NCBI RefSeq assembly: GCF_900566075.1
Contig: NZ_UPHU01000001.1
Coordinates: 806,001 to 870,000, forward strand
Direction of reading: 5' to 3'
DNA: 64,000 bases
Source of the DNA: Mycobacterium pseudokansasii
GTDB taxonomy: Bacteria; Actinomycetota; Actinomycetes; Mycobacteriales; Mycobacteriaceae
The position numbers and the translations under genes are program-made. Below the pieces are notes generated by a model that had not been told where the DNA came from, searched no databases, and saw only the letters and a program-made list of their open reading frames with translations. Shown here piece after piece: positions 1 through 9,562 of this stretch; positions within the stretch are counted from its first letter, which is position 1, and every line of letters starts with the position of its first letter.

Positions 1-278
1 TGGGTGCTGGTGGCGACGATCACCCCGTCGATGTCGCTGCCCTCAAGGCCGGCACCGGCGATCGCCTGGCTACTGGCGTCGATCGCCATCGATGCGGCGG
101 ATTCCTCGGCGGCGGCGAACCGGCGGGTCTTGATACCCGTTCGGGTGTAGATCCATTCATCGGATGAGTCGATGTTCTGACATATCTCGTCGTTGGTGAC
201 CACCCGTGCGGGGCGGTACGCCCCGACGCTGAGCAACCCCACGTTGGTGGTCCCGCTGGCTGTGGCGATCTCCGTCAT
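1..278 (-). CDS. fabH: FabH, 3-oxoacyl-ACP synthase III, N-terminal part
   Basis: KASIII condenses acyl-CoA primers with malonyl-ACP; mycobacterial FabH links FAS-I products to the FAS-II cycle for mycolic acid synthesis. Only the first 92 codons are here, and the gene runs off the left edge, so the Cys-His-Asn catalytic residues are not visible. The start is ATG at 276-278. The N-terminal thiolase-fold signature is clear: [11 protein letters not shown], then [18 protein letters not shown], then ADIDGV-type spacing ([13 protein letters not shown]). Its place before menA matches Rv0533c-Rv0534c. Identification by recalled family sequence is very secure. Confidence 0.95.
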   Translation of the reverse strand, partial: MTEIATASGTTNVGLLSVGAYRPARVVTNDEICQNIDSSDEWIYTRTGIKTRRFAAAEESAASMAIDASSQAIAGAGLEGSDIDGVIVATST

Positions 279-382
279 ACCCGTCCTCGGTCGCTGTTAT
301 CCACATATCGAGTGTGCGCCCAGGGTCGCGGCGCGCCAACGGCACCCGCCTGAATACGCGGCCGACCCCCCGGCGCGCGCGC

Positions 383-1255
383 TCATGTGGCCACCGCCAA
401 AGCCGCGGCCACCGCGACAGCCCACACCAGCATCGCCAGTCCGGTATCGCGCAGCACCGGGATCAGCTCGGGCCCGCGGCGGCCGGATCGCACCGGCGCG
501 GCGGCACGCAGGGCCGGCGGTGTGGCCACCAGGCCCACGGCACACCACGGCGTCGCGATCGTCAGCAGCAGCGTCAACGCCCCCGCCGTGACCAGCAGCC
601 CCTGGTAGAGGACTCGGGTGCGGGCATCGCCCAGCCGCACCGCCAGGGTGATCTTGTTCGACACGGTGTCGGTCGGGATGTCGCGCAGGTTGTTGGCCAC
701 CAGCACCGACGAGGACAGCGCTCCCGTCGCGACGGCCAGCACCAGCCCCACCCAGTCGACCCGCAAGGCCTGGGTGTACTGGGTGCCCAGCACCGCGATC
801 AGGCCGAAGAACACGAACACCGCGACCTCGCCGAAACCGGAGTAGCCGTAGGGTTTCGCCCCGCCGGTGTACAACCACGCCCCGGCGATGCAGGCGGCGC
901 CGACCGCGATCAGCCACGGCTGGCTCACCAGCGCCAGCACCAGTCCGGCCAGCGCGGCGACCGTCAGGCTCACCATCGCCGCGGTCAGCACCGAGCGCGG
1001 GGCCGCCAACCGTGAGCCGACCAGCCGCACCGGGCCGGCCCGCTCGTCGTCGGTGCCCCGGATGCCGTCGGAGTAGTCGTTGGCGTAGTTGACGCCGACG
1101 GTCAGCGCAACCGCGACCGCCAGTGCCAGGAGCGCCTTCCACCACACGGCGGCATGCAGCCACGCGGCGGCGCCAGTCCCCGCGACGACGGGCGCCACCG
1201 CGTTCGGCAGGGTGCGTGGGCGAGCGCCGGCGATCCACTGCGCAAAACTGGCCAC
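383..1255 (-). CDS. menA: MenA, 1,4-dihydroxy-2-naphthoate prenyltransferase
   Basis: Polytopic UbiA-family enzyme that attaches the polyprenyl chain to 1,4-dihydroxy-2-naphthoate, the membrane-committing step of menaquinone synthesis. The first Asp-rich motif NYANDYSD lies at residues 56-63 and the second, NNLRDIPTD, near residue 195; about eight hydrophobic helices follow the UbiA pattern. I chose GTG at 1255 (protein starts VASFAQWI, 290 aa) because it matches the known mycobacterial start and has an AGGA upstream. An in-frame ATG at 1291 would add 12 residues and leave only 11 bp to the divergent phosphorylase gene. Confidence 0.95.
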   Translation of the reverse strand: MASFAQWIAGARPRTLPNAVAPVVAGTGAAAWLHAAVWWKALLALAVAVALTVGVNYANDYSDGIRGTDDERAGPVRLVGSRLAAPRSVLTAAMVSLTVAALAGLVLALVSQPWLIAVGAACIAGAWLYTGGAKPYGYSGFGEVAVFVFFGLIAVLGTQYTQALRVDWVGLVLAVATGALSSSVLVANNLRDIPTDTVSNKITLAVRLGDARTRVLYQGLLVTAGALTLLLTIATPWCAVGLVATPPALRAAAPVRSGRRGPELIPVLRDTGLAMLVWAVAVAAALAVAT

Positions 1256-1302
1256 CAAGGCATCCTGCCGGTGCCCCGCACCCGCGATCAACTTCCGAGG
1301 GC

Positions 1303-2097
1303 ATGGACCACAATGATCGGATGCTCGCAGTGATCGGCGGTACCGGTTTCTACACCTTCTTCGGTCCCGATGCGCGCGCCGTCGAGCCGGATACCCCGTA
1401 CGGTCAGCCCAGCGGCCCGATCACGATAGGCACCATCGCAGGCCACGACGTCGCATTCCTGCCGCGGCACGGTGTCCACCACCAGTACTCGGCGCACACC
1501 GTGCCCTACCGGGCCAACATGTGGGCGCTGCGCGCCCTCGGCGTGCGACGGGTGTTCGCCCCCTGCGCCGTGGGTAGCCTCACTCCCCGGCTCGGTCCCG
1601 GCGCGGTGGTGGTGCCAGATCAGCTGGTCGATCGCACCCGGAGCCGGGCCGACACTTACTTCGATTCCGGCGGTGTGCACGCCACCTTCGCCGATCCGTA
1701 CTGTCCGACGCTGCGCGGCGCGGTCACCGGGTTACCCGATGTGGTCGACGGCGGCACCCTGGTGGTGATCCAGGGGCCGCGCTTTTCCACCCGCGCGGAA
1801 AGCCAGTGGTTTGCCGCCGCTGGGTTCAACCTGGTCAACATGACCGGCTACCCGGAGGCTGTCCTCGCCAGAGAGCTTGAATTATGCTATGCAGCAATAG
1901 CTTTGGTGACGGATGTCGATGCAGGTGTCGATGTCGGGGAGGGGGTGACGGCGGCCGACGTGTTCGCCAGCTTCGGCGAGAACATCGAGGTGCTCAAGCA
2001 GCTGGTGCGGGCGGCGATCCCCCGGGTCGCCCCGGAGCGCACCTGCACCCTGTGCGTGCTGCATGCCGGCGTCACGTTGCCGTTCGAGTTGCCGTGA
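1303..2097 (+). CDS. pnp: MTAP/PNP-type nucleoside phosphorylase (Rv0535-like)
   Basis: S-methyl-5'-thioadenosine or purine nucleoside phosphorylase, 264 aa, acting in methionine or purine salvage in the cytoplasm. Visible signatures are the N-terminal GGTGFYTFF phosphate loop, RHG ([12 protein letters not shown]), the substrate-pocket motif [13 protein letters not shown] and the nucleoside-binding VTDVDAG. The start at ATG 1303 (MDHNDRML) replaces a longer open frame beginning at 1123 that overlaps menA on the other strand. It is divergent from menA and overlaps galE3 by a GTGA junction, so the two + strand genes are probably co-translated. Confidence 0.93.
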   Translation: MDHNDRMLAVIGGTGFYTFFGPDARAVEPDTPYGQPSGPITIGTIAGHDVAFLPRHGVHHQYSAHTVPYRANMWALRALGVRRVFAPCAVGSLTPRLGPGAVVVPDQLVDRTRSRADTYFDSGGVHATFADPYCPTLRGAVTGLPDVVDGGTLVVIQGPRFSTRAESQWFAAAGFNLVNMTGYPEAVLARELELCYAAIALVTDVDAGVDVGEGVTAADVFASFGENIEVLKQLVRAAIPRVAPERTCTLCVLHAGVTLPFELP

Positions 2098-3134
2098 AGG
2101 TGTTGCTGACCGGCGCGGCCGGTTTCATCGGATCCCGGGTGGCCGTCGCGCTGAGCGCCGCCGGCCACGAGGTGGTCGGTGTCGACGCCTTGCTGCCGGC
2201 CGCGCACGGGCCCGATGCGCAGTTGCCGCCGGGGTGTCACCGGGTGGACGTCCGTGATGGCGACGCCCTGGCGCCGCTGTTGGCCGGGGTGGACCTGGTG
2301 TGTCACCAGGCGGCGATGGTGGGTGCCGGGGTAGACGCCGCCGACGCGCCCGAATACGGCGCCCACAACGACCTGGCCACCACGGTGCTGCTGGCCCAGA
2401 TGTTCGCTGCCGGCGTACGTCGCCTGGTGCTGGCGTCGTCGATGGTGGTCTACGGGCAGGGCCGCTACCACTGTGGCCGGCACGGATTGGTCGACCCGCT
2501 GCCGCGGCGGCGGGCCGACCTGGACGCCGGCGTCTTCGAGCACCGCTGCCCGGTCTGCGGGGACCCGGTCAGGTGGCGGCTGGTGGACGAAGTCGCCGCG
2601 GTGCGGCCGCGCAGCCTGTACGCGGCCAGCAAGGCGGCGCAGGAACACTACGCGCTGGCGTGGTCGGAGTCGACGGGCGGCTCGGTCGTGGCCCTGCGCT
2701 ACCACAACGTCTACGGTCCCGGCATGCCCCGCGACACCCCGTATTCCGGGGTGGCGGCGATATTTCGCTCGTCACTGGAAAAGGGCGAGCCGCCAAGGGT
2801 TTTCGAAGACGGCGGTCAGATGCGTGACTTCGTCCACGTCGACGACGTCGCCGCGGCCAACCTGGCCGCCGCGAATCTGACCGCGGCGGACGGCGGCGGG
2901 TTCACCGCGGTCAACGTGTGCTCGGGCCGGCCGATCTCGATCCTGGAGGTGGCCACCGTGCTGTGCGAGGCCCGGGGCGACTCGATGTCTCCGGTCATCA
3001 CCGGGCAGTACCGCAACGGCGATGTGCGCCACATCGTCGCCGATCCGGCGCGAGCCGCCGAGGTGCTGGGCTTCCGTGCGGTCGTGGCGCCGGGCGACGG
3101 GCTGCGCGAGTTCGCGTTCGCAGCCCTGCGTTGA
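2094..3134 (+). CDS. galE3: GalE3, NAD-dependent sugar-nucleotide epimerase/dehydratase
   Basis: Extended short-chain dehydrogenase, 346 aa, predicted UDP-sugar epimerase in the cytoplasm. The Rossmann loop GAAGFIGS is at residues 7-14, the catalytic pair YAASK has Tyr176 and Lys180, and SSMVVYGQ precedes it. Between these is an insertion with CPVC at 152-155 plus Cys127, unusual for a plain GalE and possibly metal-binding. GTG at 2094 overlaps the stop of the phosphorylase gene (GTGA). True substrate is unknown; homology to Rv0536 is strong. Confidence 0.9.
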   Translation: MKVLLTGAAGFIGSRVAVALSAAGHEVVGVDALLPAAHGPDAQLPPGCHRVDVRDGDALAPLLAGVDLVCHQAAMVGAGVDAADAPEYGAHNDLATTVLLAQMFAAGVRRLVLASSMVVYGQGRYHCGRHGLVDPLPRRRADLDAGVFEHRCPVCGDPVRWRLVDEVAAVRPRSLYAASKAAQEHYALAWSESTGGSVVALRYHNVYGPGMPRDTPYSGVAAIFRSSLEKGEPPRVFEDGGQMRDFVHVDDVAAANLAAANLTAADGGGFTAVNVCSGRPISILEVATVLCEARGDSMSPVITGQYRNGDVRHIVADPARAAEVLGFRAVVAPGDGLREFAFAALR

Positions 3135-3137
3135 TAG

Positions 3138-4766
3138 TTACTGCGAATCGCCTGGCGGACGGTAGATCTTCGGGCGCACGGGCGCGGTCGTCTCGGCTGA
3201 CCGGAAGATCCGGGGGGACGGCCCCGGCCCGGACAGGACGGTGGTGGGTGCGTCATGGCCCGCGTCCGGTGCCCGGAACTGGGCCGTCTCTGCTTCCGAC
3301 GGCAGCGCGGGCCGCCCGCCGGGTGGGGTCCGGCGCCGACCAGGCCGAGGGCGTCGCGAGTGCGGCCGGGGTCGCCGCGGTGGGCGCGGCCGTCGGGCGA
3401 TGAGGACGGCGGCGAGAATGCCCAGTGCCAGGCCGCACAGCGTCACGTCGAAGACGCTGCTGATCTGCTGGGCCAGATTGTTGCCATAGACCGGGTTCGC
3501 CTGGGTGCCGGGCGGTGTCGCAAAGCGTGGGGCCAGGACGACGCCGAGGATGACGCGAGAAACGCTGAACGCGAACAGAAATCCGGACAGCGACGAGATC
3601 AGCCGGCCGGGCAGCGCATCGGTTGTCAGGTTGAGCCGAAGCCAGATCGCCAGCACCGCGGTGACCAGATCGAAGCCCGCCAGCGTCATGGTGTCATAGC
3701 GCGAATAGGGGTAATCCAACATCACCGCCGTGGTCAGGTCGGTCAGCCTCATCACCACCGAACCCAGGCACCACGCTGCGATGAGCAGCAAGCCGTTTCG
3801 GGCCGCTGCGCGCCAGACCGCCTTGGCTATCGGCCGGCCGCCCGGGGGTCGCACCAAGGTCAGCGGCGCGAAGATGGCAGCGCCGGCCGCCCACGCCAGG
3901 AACCCCTCGTATCCGACTCCGGCGGTCGAGGTGTTCTGCGCGATGCCGTGGAATGCGTCGATTTCGCGGCCGACCGGCAGGATCCACACGATGACTCCGG
4001 CGACCAGCGCCGAGGCTCCCAGCGCAATCGTGGACAGCCGGTAGTCTTCGGTGCCCTTCAGCATCCACCGGGACGCGACCAGGACCGCAACGAGGGCGAC
4101 AACGCCATAGACCACCGCCGTGTCGATCACCACGATGTTCTGCTTGCCGAACCCGGAGGCGGCCCCAGCGGGATGCAACGCGTATCGCACCCGCCAGACA
4201 AGGTTGAAACCAGCGCTGAGGGCGGCACCGAACATCGACGCATAGCCGATGATTCGGGCGGCCAGCAACCAGTTGCGGTGCTTGTCATCGTCGGTGATCG
4301 CGCTGGTGATCGACGGTTGTGCGCTGAGCACCGCGCCGGCGGTTCCCAGCCAGCCGCCCGGCCCGACACCGCCCGGCACGTTGACGGTGCCACCGAAGCG
4401 GATCGTTTGGAACGCGTCGTAGACGACGAACGCCAACACCAGCAGCAGATACGGGGTGTTGAGGCCCAGACGCAGCCGGCCTGCCCGGCCGGGATCGGGT
4501 TTACCCAGATACGGCACCACGGCCGCCGTCAACGACAGCAGCGTCACCAGGAGCAGGACCCCGAACAAGATTCTGCCGCTGCCCGGAATCCGGAAGCCGA
4601 AATACAGATTCCATGGGAAGAACAGTGCACTGACCACCAGCACACCGGCGGCCAGGTCCCGGTTGATGTTCCACCTTTGTAGCGAGTGTCGTGGCTGACC
4701 GGGCGGGGCCGGCGGCCGCGCACCCATGATCGGGCCGGTAGGCGTGTCGTCGCTGCTCAGGCTCAC
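3138..4766 (-). CDS. Polytopic membrane protein (Rv0537c-like)
   Basis: Integral membrane protein of 542 aa with roughly ten hydrophobic helices, starting around residue 36 (DLAAGVLVVSALFFPWNLYF). The C-terminal ~100 residues are Pro/Arg-rich and presumably cytoplasmic. No catalytic motif is recognised. GTG start at 4766. It converges on galE3, ending 3 bp after that gene, and diverges from the DUF7159-type gene across a 274-bp gap. Position and character fit Rv0537c, whose role is not established to my knowledge. Confidence 0.85.
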   Translation of the reverse strand: MSLSSDDTPTGPIMGARPPAPPGQPRHSLQRWNINRDLAAGVLVVSALFFPWNLYFGFRIPGSGRILFGVLLLVTLLSLTAAVVPYLGKPDPGRAGRLRLGLNTPYLLLVLAFVVYDAFQTIRFGGTVNVPGGVGPGGWLGTAGAVLSAQPSITSAITDDDKHRNWLLAARIIGYASMFGAALSAGFNLVWRVRYALHPAGAASGFGKQNIVVIDTAVVYGVVALVAVLVASRWMLKGTEDYRLSTIALGASALVAGVIVWILPVGREIDAFHGIAQNTSTAGVGYEGFLAWAAGAAIFAPLTLVRPPGGRPIAKAVWRAAARNGLLLIAAWCLGSVVMRLTDLTTAVMLDYPYSRYDTMTLAGFDLVTAVLAIWLRLNLTTDALPGRLISSLSGFLFAFSVSRVILGVVLAPRFATPPGTQANPVYGNNLAQQISSVFDVTLCGLALGILAAVLIARRPRPPRRPRPHSRRPRPGRRRTPPGGRPALPSEAETAQFRAPDAGHDAPTTVLSGPGPSPRIFRSAETTAPVRPKIYRPPGDSQ

Positions 4767-5040
4767 GATGCCTCCCTGGGATCGAGATCGGTTGCGGCTG
4801 CCTCGGGGTCGGCGCGGCGGCGAGGGAACCCCCTGCCGGCCGCTCGGCGTTGTTGGATTGCGAACATATCCTCCATTCGGACGGCGCGGCAGGTGGCGGG
4901 GTTCCGGGTGTGACCCAGCCCTTCGGAAATCCAGTTACGCTGCGTTTGTCGCCTGAAAAGATGAATACTGCCGACCGTATCGCAGTCTAATGATGCCGGA
5001 CATTGCTGGCCGTGGGGTCGCCAGCCGAAGGAGACCGTAA

Positions 5041-6954
5041 ATGGACGTCGTGTTGGGGGTCGCGGTCGCGGGTCCGGTCGCGCGGTTGGCGCTTGTCGGG
5101 GCGGGCGCCGGCGGTTCCGCCGTGATCGACCAATCCTCGGTCGATGTGGCCGAAGAGCCCATCTCGGTGTTGACCGAGACGGTCGCCGGCACGGACCGAT
5201 TGCTGGCCGACGAGGGCCACCGGCTGGTCGCCACCCGGCTGTGCTGGCCGGATCACGGCAAAGCCGACGAACTGCGGCAGGCCTTGGTCGATTCCGGGGT
5301 CCACGATGTGGAGGTGCTGTCGGAGTCGGAGGCTGCCACCGCGCTGTTGGGCGCGCAGGGCTCGGACTCGGCTGTGTTGCTGGTCGGCGATCAGACGGCG
5401 AGTTTGTCGGTCGCCGGTGGCGGTGACGCGCCGCCGACCGTGCTGGCTGCCGCGCCGGTCGAGGGTGACGCCGCGGCGACTTTCGACACGCTGATGGCGC
5501 GGCTCGACGAGCAGTCGGGCGCACCCGGTGAGGTTTTGCTGGTGGGTGCCTCTGCCGAGCAGACCTCGGTGCTGGCCGACCAGTTCCAGGCCGCTTCGAC
5601 GATGCGGGTGCAGGTTGCCGACGATCCGACGTTCGCCCTGGCCCGCGGCGCGGCGTTGGTCGCCGGGGCGGCGGCGGGCGCGTCGGGTTCGACGATGGCG
5701 CAGCCGGCCGTGGCCGCAGACGCGACGACTTTTCTGCCGCCGGCCGTGGTGCCTGCGGGTGAGGCAGCAGATGCCCAGCTGGCGTACTCGGAGGCCGGCG
5801 ACTATGACGACTATGCGGGCGACTATGACGATTATGACGGCGAGTACGGCGAGCACAGCGACTATGGCGACGACGAGGCGGCCGCCTCGGGCCGTCCGCG
5901 GCTCAACTCGCGGTCGTTGCTGATCAGCAATGCCGTGGTGGCATTCATGGTCATCGGATTTGCTTCGCTGGCGGTGGCGGTGGCGGTCGCCATCCGGCCG
6001 ACAGCGGCGTCGCAGCCGGTCCAGGGTTACCAGAACGCGCAGCCGGGCAAGTTCATGCCGCTATTGCCGACGGAACAGCAGGCACCGGTCCCACCGCCAC
6101 CTGTCGACAACCCCACCGCAGGCTTCCAGGGAGGCACCGTCCCGGCCGTCCAGGGCGTGGTTCCCCGGCAGCAAACGCCGCCCGCGACCGGCGGAGAGCC
6201 GGTTGCACCGGCCCCGGCGCCTCCCGGCATCGTGCCGGCACCCATCCCGATCCCGGTTCCGGTCATCATTCCGCCCTGGCCGGGTTGGTCACCGGGAGTG
6301 ACGACGCCGCCGACGACCCCGCCCACCACGGCGCCGACGACACCGCCGACCACGCCGCCGACGACTCCGCCGACGACACCGCCGACGACTCCGCCGACGA
6401 CTCCGCCGACGACGCCACCCACCACGCCACCGACCACACCGGTGACCACTCCGCCCACGACGATGGCCCCAGTGACCACGACGGTCGCTCCGACGACCGT
6501 TCCTCCGACCACGGTCGCTCCGACCACCGTCGCTCCCCAGCCGACGCAGCAGCCGACCCAGGAGCCGACGCAAGCACCAACTCAACAGGTGCCAACCCAA
6601 CAGGTGCCAACCCAACAGGTGCCAACCCAACAGGTGCCAACCCAACAGGTACCAACCCAGCAGCAGACTGTGGCCCCGCAGGCGCCGCAGACAGTGGCCC
6701 CGGCTCCACAGCCGCCGCTCGGGGGTGGTGGTAGCGGTGGCAGCGGCGGTGGTAGCGGTGGCAGCGGCGGTGGCGGCGGCAGCGGCGGTGGTAGCGGTGG
6801 CAGCGGCGGTGGCGGCGGCAGCAGCGGTGGCGGCGGCAGCAGCGGCGGCGGCGGCAGCAGCGGCGGCGGCGGCAGCAGCGGTGGCGGCGGCAGCAGCAGC
6901 GGCGGTGGCGGCGGCAGCAGCGGCGGCGGCGGCGGTAGCAGCGGCGGCCACTGA
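5041..6954 (+). CDS. DUF7159-like membrane protein with repeat tail (Rv0538-like)
   Basis: 637 aa in four parts. Residues 1-215 are a globular cytoplasmic domain with a phosphatase- or Hsp70-like flavour (the DPTFALARGAAL motif is typical of the mycobacterial DUF7159 family). An acidic, Tyr/Asp-rich linker follows. One membrane helix spans about 295-318. The long extracytoplasmic tail has Thr-Pro-Pro repeats (about 420-475), five VPTQQ repeats (516-540) and a Gly/Ser tail (about 561-637). The tail suggests cell-wall spanning. ATG at 5041 follows GAAGGAGA. Low-complexity DNA makes the tail length likely variable between strains. Confidence 0.88.
   Translation: MDVVLGVAVAGPVARLALVGAGAGGSAVIDQSSVDVAEEPISVLTETVAGTDRLLADEGHRLVATRLCWPDHGKADELRQALVDSGVHDVEVLSESEAATALLGAQGSDSAVLLVGDQTASLSVAGGGDAPPTVLAAAPVEGDAAATFDTLMARLDEQSGAPGEVLLVGASAEQTSVLADQFQAASTMRVQVADDPTFALARGAALVAGAAAGASGSTMAQPAVAADATTFLPPAVVPAGEAADAQLAYSEAGDYDDYAGDYDDYDGEYGEHSDYGDDEAAASGRPRLNSRSLLISNAVVAFMVIGFASLAVAVAVAIRPTAASQPVQGYQNAQPGKFMPLLPTEQQAPVPPPPVDNPTAGFQGGTVPAVQGVVPRQQTPPATGGEPVAPAPAPPGIVPAPIPIPVPVIIPPWPGWSPGVTTPPTTPPTTAPTTPPTTPPTTPPTTPPTTPPTTPPTTPPTTPPTTPVTTPPTTMAPVTTTVAPTTVPPTTVAPTTVAPQPTQQPTQEPTQAPTQQVPTQQVPTQQVPTQQVPTQQVPTQQQTVAPQAPQTVAPAPQPPLGGGGSGGSGGGSGGSGGGGGSGGGSGGSGGGGGSSGGGGSSGGGGSSGGGGSSGGGGSSSGGGGGSSGGGGGSSGGH
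6298..6585 (+). repeat. Thr-Pro-Pro coding repeats
   Basis: Short imperfect repeats of the acg-ccg-ccg-acg type encode a PTTPPTT-rich stretch of the Rv0538-like protein, grading into TTVAP and PTQ units. In-frame microsatellite-like DNA, prone to slippage. Confidence 0.85.
6586..6660 (+). repeat. Five tandem 15-bp coding repeats (VPTQQ)
   Basis: Five head-to-tail copies of caggtgccaacccaa, the last with two base changes, encode repeated VPTQQ units. The perfect identity of the first four copies suggests recent expansion. Confidence 0.95.
6721..6953 (+). repeat. Gly/Ser-rich coding repeat tract
   Basis: Runs of ggcggc-agc units encode GGGSGG and SSGGGG blocks to the stop codon. Expansion or contraction by multiples of three would alter only the tail length. 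Confidence 0.85.
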
Positions 6955-6987
6955 CCCCGGTTGCGGCGTCGCCTAAGGTCGGTGGGC

Positions 6988-7644
6988 ATGCCTGGCGATG
7001 CGGTGACTGTGGTGCTGCCCTGTCTCGACGAGGAAGAGTCGCTGCCGGCGGTACTGGCCGCTATTCCCGCCGGCTATCGGGCGTTGGTGGTGGACAACAA
7101 CAGCACCGACAACACCGCTGCGGTGGCCGTCGGGCACGGCGCTCACGTGGTTACCGAGCCGCGCCCCGGCTACGGCGCGGCAGTGCATGCCGGCGTGGTC
7201 GCCGCGACCACGCCCATCGTCGCCGTCATCGACGCCGACGGTTCAATGGATCCTGGTGACCTGCCCAGGCTGGTCGCCGAACTGGAGCGGGGCGCTGACC
7301 TGGTGACGGGCCGCCGGCGTCCGGTGCCCGGATTGCACTGGCCCTGGGTAGCGCGGGTGGGCACGGTAGTGATGAGCTGGCGGCTGCGTACCCGGCACGG
7401 GTTGCCGGTGCACGACATCGCGCCCATGCGGGTAGCTCGCCGCGAGGCGCTGCTGCATCTGGGCGTCGCCGATCGGCGGTCCGGGTATCCGCTGGAACTG
7501 TTGGTCCGCGCGGCTGCAGCCGGCTGGCGCGTGGTTGAACTCGACGTCAGCTACGGTCCCCGGACCGGCGGCAGATCCAAGGTCAGTGGTTCGTTGCGGG
7601 GCAGCATCTTCGCGATTCTGGACTTTTGGAAGGTGATCTCGTGA
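6988..7644 (+). CDS. GT2 dolichyl-phosphate-sugar-synthase-like glycosyltransferase (Rv0539-like)
   Basis: Family GT2 glycosyltransferase of 218 aa with no membrane helix. LPCLDEEESLPAV starts the GT-A fold, VVDNNSTDNT binds the nucleotide, and AVIDADGSMDPGD holds the DxD motif for metal and sugar-nucleotide binding. It probably transfers a sugar to a polyprenyl phosphate at the inner membrane face. I took ATG at 6988 (MPGDAVTV) by comparison with Rv0539; a TTG at 6961 is in frame but has no support. Its stop overlaps the next gene (GTGA). Confidence 0.9.
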   Translation: MPGDAVTVVLPCLDEEESLPAVLAAIPAGYRALVVDNNSTDNTAAVAVGHGAHVVTEPRPGYGAAVHAGVVAATTPIVAVIDADGSMDPGDLPRLVAELERGADLVTGRRRPVPGLHWPWVARVGTVVMSWRLRTRHGLPVHDIAPMRVARREALLHLGVADRRSGYPLELLVRAAAAGWRVVELDVSYGPRTGGRSKVSGSLRGSIFAILDFWKVIS

Positions 7645-8303
7645 GCGTGCTGCCGGTCACGGTGCTGGTGGTCGCCAAGGCGCCGGAGCCCGGATTCGCC
7701 AAGACGCGGCTGGCCGCGACGGTCGGTGACCGGGTCGCCGCCGACATCGCCGCGGCAGCCCTGCTGGACACGCTCGATGCGGTCGCCGCGGCGCCGGTCG
7801 CCGCGCGGGTGGTGGCGCTCACCGGCAATCTCGATAACGCCGCCGCGGCTACCGACATCCGGCAACGGCTCGAGGCATTCACGGTGATCGCGCAGCGTGG
7901 CGACGGCTTCGCCGACCGGCTCGCCAACGCACACGCCGACGCTGCAGACGGTTATCCCGTGCTGCAAATCGGAATGGACACCCCGCAGGTGAGTGCCGGG
8001 CTTCTGACCGTGTGCGCGCAGCGGCTGCTCGAGACGCCGGCGGTGCTCGGATTGGCACTCGACGGTGGCTGGTGGGTACTGGGCGTGCACACTCCGGCCG
8101 CGGCCGAGTGTCTGCGCGGCATCCCGATGTCGCAGTCGGACACCGGTGAACTCACCCTAAAGGCATTGCGCCACGACGGTATTGAGGCAACAACGGTGGC
8201 TGCACTGGCCGATGTCGACGTCATTGACGACCTCGCGGTGGTCCGCGACGCCTGCGCCCCGGACAGCCGCTTCGCCCGGGTCACCCGCGCGGCTGGGCTG
8301 TGA
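7641..8303 (+). CDS. DUF2064 / TIGR04282-type glycosyltransferase-like protein (Rv0540-like)
   Basis: 220 aa, matching Rv0540 in length. The start VLVVAKAPEPGFAKTRLA is the hallmark of the nucleotidyltransferase-like DUF2064 family, and GMDTPQVSAGLL plus ALDGGWWVLG are its other conserved blocks. The family is often paired with a GT2 enzyme, as here, where GTG at 7641 overlaps the previous stop. A role in handling an activated sugar is an inference from the pairing. Confidence 0.88.
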   Translation: MSVLPVTVLVVAKAPEPGFAKTRLAATVGDRVAADIAAAALLDTLDAVAAAPVAARVVALTGNLDNAAAATDIRQRLEAFTVIAQRGDGFADRLANAHADAADGYPVLQIGMDTPQVSAGLLTVCAQRLLETPAVLGLALDGGWWVLGVHTPAAAECLRGIPMSQSDTGELTLKALRHDGIEATTVAALADVDVIDDLAVVRDACAPDSRFARVTRAAGL

Positions 8304-8306
8304 TTG

Positions 8307-9554
8307 CTAAGGGGCTCTCCGCCGCAGCACCGCCCAGCGCCCGGCGATCCCGACGGCAAACATGCCCAGTCCCGCGGCGACCGATTCCCACGGCAGTGTG
8401 ACCACCAGGACCAGACAACCGATCAGCCCGCAGACGCTCAGCGCCCGCAGCCGGACGCGGCCCGCCAGGGTGTATGCGGCCGCGTTGGCGATCGCGTAGT
8501 AGATCAACACGCCAAAGGACGAGAAACCGATCGTGCCGCGCAGATCCACGGTGGCCACCAGCACGCACACCGCGACGGCAAGCGCGATCTCGGCGTGATG
8601 CGGCACCTGATAGCGCGGATGGACCGCGGCCAGCCAGTGAGGCAGGTCTCGATGACGGGCCATCGCCAGCGCGGTGCGCCCCACCCCGGCGATCAGCGCC
8701 AGCAGCGCGCCGAGGGAGGCCAGCGCGCCGCCGACGGCCACCACCGGCACCAACGACGCGGCACCGGCGGCGCGCAGCGCCTCGGCCAGCGGAGCGGAGG
8801 CACTGACCAGCCGCTGGGGGCCGGCGGCCGACAGCACCGCCACCCCCACCACCAGATAGGTGACCACCGTGATCGTCAGGGCCAGGGTTATCGCCTTCGG
8901 GATGGTACGGGCCGGGTCACGAACCTCTTCCCCCATCGTGGCAATGCGCGCATAACCTGCGAACGCGAAGAACAGCAGTCCGGCCGACTGCAGCACCCCG
9001 TAGGGCGTGACGGCGGACCAGGCGTCGATCAGATGGGCCGATCCGGGCCTGGCCGCGGCGATGCCGATCACCACGACGGCGAGCGCAATGAAGGTGCAGG
9101 CCACCAATATTCGAGCCAGCATCGCGGTCTTGGTGATGCCGCGATAGTTCAGTGCGGCCAACGCGGCCACGGCCGCGACCGCGACGGCTCGCTGCGCCCA
9201 GCCCGGCCCGGCGACGGTGTAGGAGGCGACGGTCAACGCCATCGCCGCACACGAGGCGCTCTTGCCGATCACAAACCCCCAACCGGCGACGAAGCCCCAC
9301 CACGGTCCCAGGCGTTCCCGCCCGTAGATGTAGGTGCCGCCGGACACCGGATACCGCGCAGCCAGCCGGGCGGAGGCGATCGCATTGCAGTAGGCCACCG
9401 CCGCGGCGAGGGCCAGCCCGATCAGCAGCCCCACGCCCGCAGCACGGGCGGCCGGGCCAAACGCGGCGAACACCCCGGCGCCGATCATCGATCCCAGCCC
9501 GATCACCACCGCATCGGTGGTGCCGAGCCGACGCGCCAGTGCCGACTCTTCCAT
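8307..9554 (-). CDS. APC-family amino acid permease
   Basis: 415 aa, about twelve membrane helices, a cationic amino acid/polyamine-type transporter. Helix 1 carries GLGSMIGAGVFAAFGPA, the substrate-binding G-rich turn of APC proteins; helix 6 has FFAFAGYARIATMGEEV, also typical. ATG at 9554 (MEESALARRLG) is preferred over an upstream in-frame start at 9860 that would run into the next gene. It sits 8 bp downstream of the Rv0541c-like gene. I do not recall a permease at this spot in M. tuberculosis, so it is probably a lineage-specific presence or absence. Confidence 0.9.
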   Translation of the reverse strand: MEESALARRLGTTDAVVIGLGSMIGAGVFAAFGPAARAAGVGLLIGLALAAAVAYCNAIASARLAARYPVSGGTYIYGRERLGPWWGFVAGWGFVIGKSASCAAMALTVASYTVAGPGWAQRAVAVAAVAALAALNYRGITKTAMLARILVACTFIALAVVVIGIAAARPGSAHLIDAWSAVTPYGVLQSAGLLFFAFAGYARIATMGEEVRDPARTIPKAITLALTITVVTYLVVGVAVLSAAGPQRLVSASAPLAEALRAAGAASLVPVVAVGGALASLGALLALIAGVGRTALAMARHRDLPHWLAAVHPRYQVPHHAEIALAVAVCVLVATVDLRGTIGFSSFGVLIYYAIANAAAYTLAGRVRLRALSVCGLIGCLVLVVTLPWESVAAGLGMFAVGIAGRWAVLRRRAP

Positions 9555-9562
9555 GCGTCCGC

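Noticed and set aside
6586..6660. Regular 15-bp repeats as a CRISPR array
   Set aside because: No spacers; they are in-frame tandem codons of the Rv0538-like protein.
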